Shown here piece after piece: positions 58,705 through 64,000 of a stretch of 64,000 nucleotides of DNA. The notes under the pieces were generated by a model. The model made no database searches. It was not told the origin of the DNA and saw only the letters and a program-made list of their open reading frames with translations. This DNA is from Lineus longissimus (taxonomy: Eukaryota; Nemertea; Pilidiophora; Heteronemertea; Lineidae). How positions within the stretch are numbered: position 1 is the stretch's first letter; each line of letters starts with the position of its first letter. A program made the position numbers and the translations under genes. The stretch covers positions 8,744,501-8,808,500 of the forward strand of contig NC_088309.1 in assembly GCF_910592395.1 (NCBI RefSeq), in the 5' to 3' direction.

Positions 58705-61320
58705 TGCAACAGGATTTGCTATGTAGCCAGATCACTCATGTTGAAGCAGCTCTGTAAAGGAAAAATAAGATAGTGGGTTGACTTTGAGTGTCAAATTTGT
58801 GTTGCCATGAAACAACACTCAGAATAGGATCTCCATCTGTCATGTTTTCATGATAAGGCCGAAGAAATTTGATTTCATGGCTCTTATCAGCCACTTTCAA
58901 GAAATCAGTGAGGGTTTTCATTTAGCTTTCATCTTTCATCATCACTAAAACCATGACTTTCCTGGTGAAAAACACAACTTCATTTGAATTAGTTCATCCA
59001 GACTCTAAAACTAGTGAGGCATTGAAAAATTGTCATCGGGAAGGGTTAAACCTCACCCCCTGTACTTTTAATAGTGTTTTTCTGTTGCTCTTGCCCTATT
59101 TGCAGGTCTTGTATTGTTATAATTGGTTATTACTGAAAATTATCATTTATTTTTGCTAAAAAATTTGTTAGGCCAATGAACTGTTTTGGTGCTGGCTCAA
59201 AATATGTTTAGGGCGCGGTGACGAGAAGCATGACAACAAATTTCAGTGGCCTTATGGAACTGAAAGCTAACATATTACGATCTCAATGACATATCAAAGT
59301 AGTTTCCGAATCACCTGTACAAGGAAGCAAAGAATGTTGGCATAAAAATGATAAATATCAACAGTGGTAACAATGGGTTTTTCATGATTCAGGATTGGAA
59401 TGCTGTAAAAAGAGATGCACAGCTATCGCGGCTTGCCATCCCTACCAGAAAAGGATGTCATGATTTGTGCTCTGGCACTTGAATATATTCTTTTAAAAGT
59501 TAATGACGAATGTGAGGCAAATAAAGTGGCAAGGGTTAATCTTGACATAGCAATTTGCAGCAAAGATCTGTAAAAGAGTAGAGCACACAAACGATCATTT
59601 CAGACGTGATCATCGCACTGATTAAAACATCTTTTGTTATTGATACTCATACTCAGGTGACGTTCTTAAACACAGGAATTCAGATGATCACTCTCAAAAT
59701 GATCTCTCAAGTGATCTGCTCTTAACATACTTGACTTATTTGCATTTTGAAGCAAAACTAACAATCCTTTGGTTGTTAATCGCTGCAATAAAAACCACAT
59801 GTCTGCAAAGGTCTTTAGGGTTAATCAGGGGCTTTATCTTTCTTGCCCAGACTTGTAACAAATCTCATCTGGCCACATAAAAGCGTAATGGCTGAATAAT
59901 GGCAGATTTACAGCAGTTAGATGGTCAGAACACAATTCCCATGTCAGCATTGGAATGGTGGTGATACGATTATTCTCTATGGTTTCAGCGCTTCCAGGAG
60001 ATCCCACCACACTGGAGTCATACTATCAGTCATTTCAGCAGTAGATTACTGGCAATCTACTGCTGGTTATTCAGATGGTTCCTGTGCAAGACTAGGAAAG
60101 TAATGAGCCACTTTCTGTGGCTACTGACGGATGAAAGCCAGGGGGATGTCACAATAATTACAAAGGGGAGACACCTGCAGTCCATCACGAGCCTTGAATA
60201 AAAAGATACCTTGCATCAGCATTGACAGTTGCATTTGAACCTAGCAAACTTTCTCTACTTGACACTAGAAAAAAACCTATTCTAAAACCATCCCGAAGAA
60301 ACAAGACCACTGTGTACGAGATCGATACCCACAAAGGGTACAATGGTCAGGCAACCCTCTTATTTCTTTTCCCAGGGAATAGGTATGGTGTTTTCTAACT
60401 GAATCCAATTAGACCTGAAACTCACGCAGTTCATACCAACCACCAGCCCAGCATGTCCATGGAACTCGATCATGAATAGTGAGTTTACCAACCAGCAGTC
60501 CAGCATGTCAATGGAACTCATGAAGTGAAGAGAATAGATAATAAATAAATGCATACCTACCAGCAGTCCAGCATATCACTAATCCCAGGGGACAATCAAT
60601 TCAATGACTGAATAGGCCTACATTTGTACTTCCTACCAGTTAGACAGAATCCATTATACATACTAACAACCTCTTTATTTCATTTGATCACATATATCAA
60701 ACTTTAACCCCCTTTATCATTCATCATTTATAAATTAGACCTATATTTTTGTTGACATATGCAAGTATTTTATGTTTCCATATCATCTCAAGTAGGTGAG
60801 CCAGATACGAGTATCAAACAAATTGGGGAACTGCCAATCTCAACATCGAACGTGTTGAAGTGATCACACCTCACAATCACCTTGAAATAACTTCTTGTGG
60901 GTGCGTAAAAGTGCCTTTTTGTCCTGTGACAGTAGGTCACGATATTCTGGAATTCGGTCAAGAGGACACTGTTTGTTTGACACCACAGCCATGTTACATT
61001 TTTTTTGAAAGTGCAATTATGTCCTTATGATGATGTTGACTTGGTAATTATCAATGATAATGAAATCATCTTTGAATCAGATTACAATGCCATTGTCAAA
61101 TATGATGCCTAAATGAGACAAATTTGTTCCTCAATGCATAACTAATTTCATTCGCATGTCAGTTAAGTATATAATGACGAGACGATTGTTGAGAACTGTA
61201 CACTCAGAAATAGGGCCATTGGAAGAAAAAAATAGTTTTATATTCTATGTTTTGATATTGGCCTCTATTTTGATGGATTGCGTCAAATTATGGCCTGCGA
61301 CGGATTAAACTTGGTGGCAC
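58705..61320. other. Upstream of PLD; no recognised gene
   Basis: This should hold the PLD promoter and untranslated exons. An imperfect repeat of about 50 to 70 bases (CCAGCATGTCCATGGAACTC and variants) occurs three times between 60437 and 60580. Open frames are short and not protein-like. Confidence 0.45.
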
Positions 61321-61321
61321 A

Positions 61322-61765
61322 CTAAGATATCTGTGGTTTAGCCCTGACGACGACGGCGACGAAGACGATGAATACGACGACAGTTTTTGGTGTTGTTGGT
61401 TCATTTTGAGCCCAACAAAAAGTGAACAAAATGTTTGTACTTAGAAATTTTTTCATCACTCAGTCTGATGAAAATTTTTCCAAATTTTCAAGATCAAAAA
61501 AATTTTGGGACTGCAGTTTTTGGTGATGTTGGTTCATTTTGAGAGGAAAAAAAAGTGAAAAGACGACAACGATGACGACGATGACCGAAATTCAGTGTCA
61601 AAGGTCATCTGACCTAGGGGGTCATGCATACAAAGTTTTAAGTCCATAGCACAAGCGGTTAAGAAACGTGCCACAGTTTTAGAAATAGGATACGACGCCG
61701 ACAGACGACGGACGACGGACGACGGACACTGTGGTGTTGTATAGACTCCCATACGGTGAGCCAAA
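61322..61765. repeat. Interspersed repeat with GAC-rich tracts and internal duplication
   Basis: It carries GACGACGGCGACGAAGACG at the left, GACGACAACGATGACGACG in the middle and three GACGACG units near the right end (about 61692-61727). The phrase CAGTTTTTGGTGNTGTTGGTTCATTTTGAG occurs twice (61381 and 61515; N marks the one differing base). The stretch GTCAAAGGTCATCTGACCTA contains an inverted AGGTCA/TGACCT pair. The layout looks like a dispersed mobile element of marine invertebrates; the family is not identified. Confidence 0.55.
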
Positions 61766-62621
61766 AAGAAAAGAGAGCTTAAATACTCACGACATTGCAT
61801 GGTCTTGAGGTGCTGGTCTGAACTTTCCCTCACCAAATTTAGACCCTGTCATGTATGACTTTAGAATGGACTAACACTGTGTAAAGACAACAGAAGTCAT
61901 CTAAGGCCAGGACGTGGATAACAAGCCTGTAATGCGAGCTAATTAGAGGGTACAGAAGGGTCACAGCCACGTAATACCAGATAATTAGACAAGAGTTAAG
62001 GTTTTGACTATAGACACCATTTAGCCAGATATTGAAATCCTGAAATTGGTATTCACTTCGTTTTGAAGGAGTTGTAATTGTTCTAGCCAAAATGGTGGTA
62101 CCTTAGGTCAACCCTCATGGTGGTCTGTTATAGTTGAGATCACAGACAGCAGGGCTTTCACCGGAACAAATCAGGCCCTTCACCACAGTTGGCTATATGC
62201 GTATATACTTTAATTCCTTGCGAATAAGAACCGATCCTGGCCACCAGTGAGGCCTAACTTGTCCCGCCCACGACATGTGAGTAGGCGTGCTTGATTTGAC
62301 TACATGAATAGGCTTCGGGAATTGACATAAAGGGGAATTCTTTATCGATGTCGTTGACTTGTGGTCAAATCCCACCATGTTAACCCTTAGTATACCATAA
62401 TGGGAAGGATGGTTACACACTGTTTCAATTTTATGCTCGGCAGGGTGACGTCGGTGAAGGAATTTTGAATGCATTTTAACCTCTAAGAAAAAAGCAAGTT
62501 TTGCGGATGCCTGCAAGAAACAAGATTTGATGTGGTCATTTAATGGCAAAATGAACACTTCTACAGGGTAGCCCAAAAAAGGTAATGGCATGAGACGGCT
62601 TCAAGAAGCCTGCAGGTCCTG
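61766..62621. other. Flank of the transposase gene; no other gene seen
   Basis: Open frames on the minus strand (61839-62090, 62193-62591) do not resemble known proteins. The 3' part of the pogo-like transposon, including its terminal inverted repeat, probably lies here, but I could not locate the end. Confidence 0.35.
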
Positions 62622-64000
62622 TTATTCATCAGGGTCCTCGACAAGGTCTTCCTCTGGCAGGTTAAAAAATTCTAGTCCCTCATCGACGTCCCCAGCAGGT
62701 TGTTCGAGATCTTCTGCCCCAACCAGTGGAACCCCACGCCCAATACCAGCAGCATGAAATGAATTTTGCACCACCTGTTCGGGTACTTCCTGCCATGCGT
62801 CTCGGACAAGGCGTGTCACTTCTAAAATTGAAATCCTTGGACAATTTCCATCCGGCGTCGTGTGTTCCTGTTTCCACAATCTCCATAGCAGACGAAGACG
62901 GACTTTGAAGCTGTGGATGACAGAAACATCCAAGGGCTGCGCAATGGGGGTACAACCTGGTGGAATAAACTCAATAACACCGCCATTCTCAATGATGAGA
63001 AGGGCAACTTCTTCTGTAAGATGCACACGGCAGCGATCCCATATGAGAAGGAAAGGTAGATACCCGTCTTCCTGGTCGTCCTGGTCCTGATGCATGAAGG
63101 GGATGAACACCTCTCCGAGGTAATCTAACATAACATTTGCTCTCATCCACCCCGTTGGTGATTGTGCCACGACTACATCTTCAGGCAGATTGTCTTGAAG
63201 CTCTTGCCATGCGGCTGCAGTTGGACGTCTGAAGGTGATGTGCGGGGGTAATTTTCCCCCTGCCATTGTGACTGCTAAAGTGACGGTACATCCCAGCCTA
63301 GGATTGCCCCACGAAGATTTGATATCAATCTGCGTTGCCCCTGTTCGGTTGTAGGTATAACTGCCATGGTTGTCAAAAAAGGTGAAAACCTCGTCTACAT
63401 TTGCCACTTGATAATCTTCATAATGTTCATGCTGTTCATGCACGCTTTCCCTAAATGCAGCTACTAGGGCGTCAGCATTATCTGGCACCTGTCGGCTGTC
63501 CTTGGTCTTCCTTCTAAGGGAGATGCTGTACCTTTTCTTAAACCCTGATAACCAGCCATTTGATGCTGTAAAGTGAGATTTCCGTGGGTAATCGTTCAAT
63601 ATACGGGTCTGTTCTGCAATAGCCAATCCAACCCACCACTGTTGATACAGTTCCCTCGATGCATCTTTGATGTTGTGATGTGATATCGCCATTCCCAGGG
63701 CACGCCTCTCATCGAGCCAATCAGCTAGGTCTGCCTCCATCTCTTCGTATAGGCCTAAAAGATAACAGTTCATTTTACTCTGTCAGCAAATCACTAAATT
63801 TGTTCTTTGCCACATTCCATGCAAAAATGCATCCTTCAGTTTCCCTTCACTTTAGCTGTACCCTTAATATTCAGGGGGCTTTGCCATGGTTCCCTAGACC
63901 TACCAGTGCCACGTTCTCTCCACGCTAATTCTGAACCCTTGGCTTTTGACGATGCTCTATGATGATGAATGTCATCCTCACTCATTAACCATTTCATCAT
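62622..64000 (-). CDS. Pogo/Tigger-type transposase (CENP-B-like), spliced, runs off the window edge
   Basis: The main exon 62622-63754 is joined in phase to an upstream exon ending at 63904 (donor ACTG then GTAGGT; acceptor ATCTTTTAG), which continues to the window edge. The joined frame reads across as GTG then GLYEEMEADL. A CENP-B-type helix-turn-helix follows (EMEADLADWLDERRALGMAI, then FTASNGWLSGFKKRYSISLR). The DDE_1 catalytic domain keeps three acidic residues (counted from M at 63773): D127 in NVDEV, D246 in LIWDRCRVH and D282 in QPLDV, with FIPPGCTPIAQPLD typical of the family. The frame has no internal stop. Such proteins either mobilise pogo elements or have become host DNA-binding genes. 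Terminal inverted repeats were not found, so which applies is open. Confidence 0.88.

Noticed and set aside
58391-58726. Plus-strand frame of 111 codons opposite the first PLD exon
   Set aside because: It is antisense to an exon that is in phase with a certain gene; composition mirrors the acidic coding strand.

Overview
The window is nuclear DNA of an intron-rich animal. Genes are split by short GT-AG introns, the gene set is metazoan (MFSD12, MRPS16, POP5, ACTR10, GNB5, PLD1/2, a GPR161-like receptor), base composition is AT-leaning, and tRNA-derived SINEs, hairpin elements, minisatellites and poly-C tracts are frequent. The repeated AGGCCT/TAGGCCTA words and the repeat style suggest a marine invertebrate (deuterostome or lophotrochozoan). 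I cannot name the species from sequence alone.

Layout. 1-6.98 kb: no convincing gene; a decayed minisatellite at the left edge, poly-C tracts and four TGACGTCA palindromes. 7.17-9.33 kb: an intronless class A GPCR (+), GPR161-like, with a 23-bp dyad minisatellite in its likely 3' UTR. 10.1-10.8 kb: relics of C2H2 zinc-finger linkers. 12.4-17.6 kb: MFSD12 (-), nine coding exons and a possible alternative last exon. 19.6-21.2 kb: a second zinc-finger relic array with poly-C runs, and a foldback element. 21.8-28.2 kb: a 17-exon gene (+) for an unrecognised TBC-like, coiled-coil protein; its first coding exon was not found. 29.7-30.3 kb: MRPS16 (-). 31.05-32.95 kb: POP5 (+), with a GC-AG intron. 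34.8-36.06 kb: intronless ACTR10 (-), head to head with GNB5 (+, 36.37-41.59 kb). 44.0-47.15 kb: a 45-bp/90-bp minisatellite arranged as a large inverted array, with relatives inside POP5 intron 4. 48.25-58.7 kb: a complete 23-exon phospholipase D gene (-), with a decayed duplicate of its last exon next to it. 61.3-61.8 kb: a GAC-rich interspersed repeat. 62.6-64.0 kb: an intact, spliced pogo/Tigger-type transposase (-) running off the right edge.

The genes look like independent housekeeping or signalling loci, not one pathway. The MRPS16/POP5 and ACTR10/GNB5 pairs are divergent and may share promoters. The TBC-like/MRPS16 and POP5/ACTR10 pairs are convergent. All exon joins given here were checked for splice dinucleotides and reading-frame phase by hand. 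The unusual content is mainly repeat biology: the inverted minisatellite array and its POP5 relative, zinc-finger relics on both sides of MFSD12, three families of small hairpin elements, and the unrecognised TBC-like protein.
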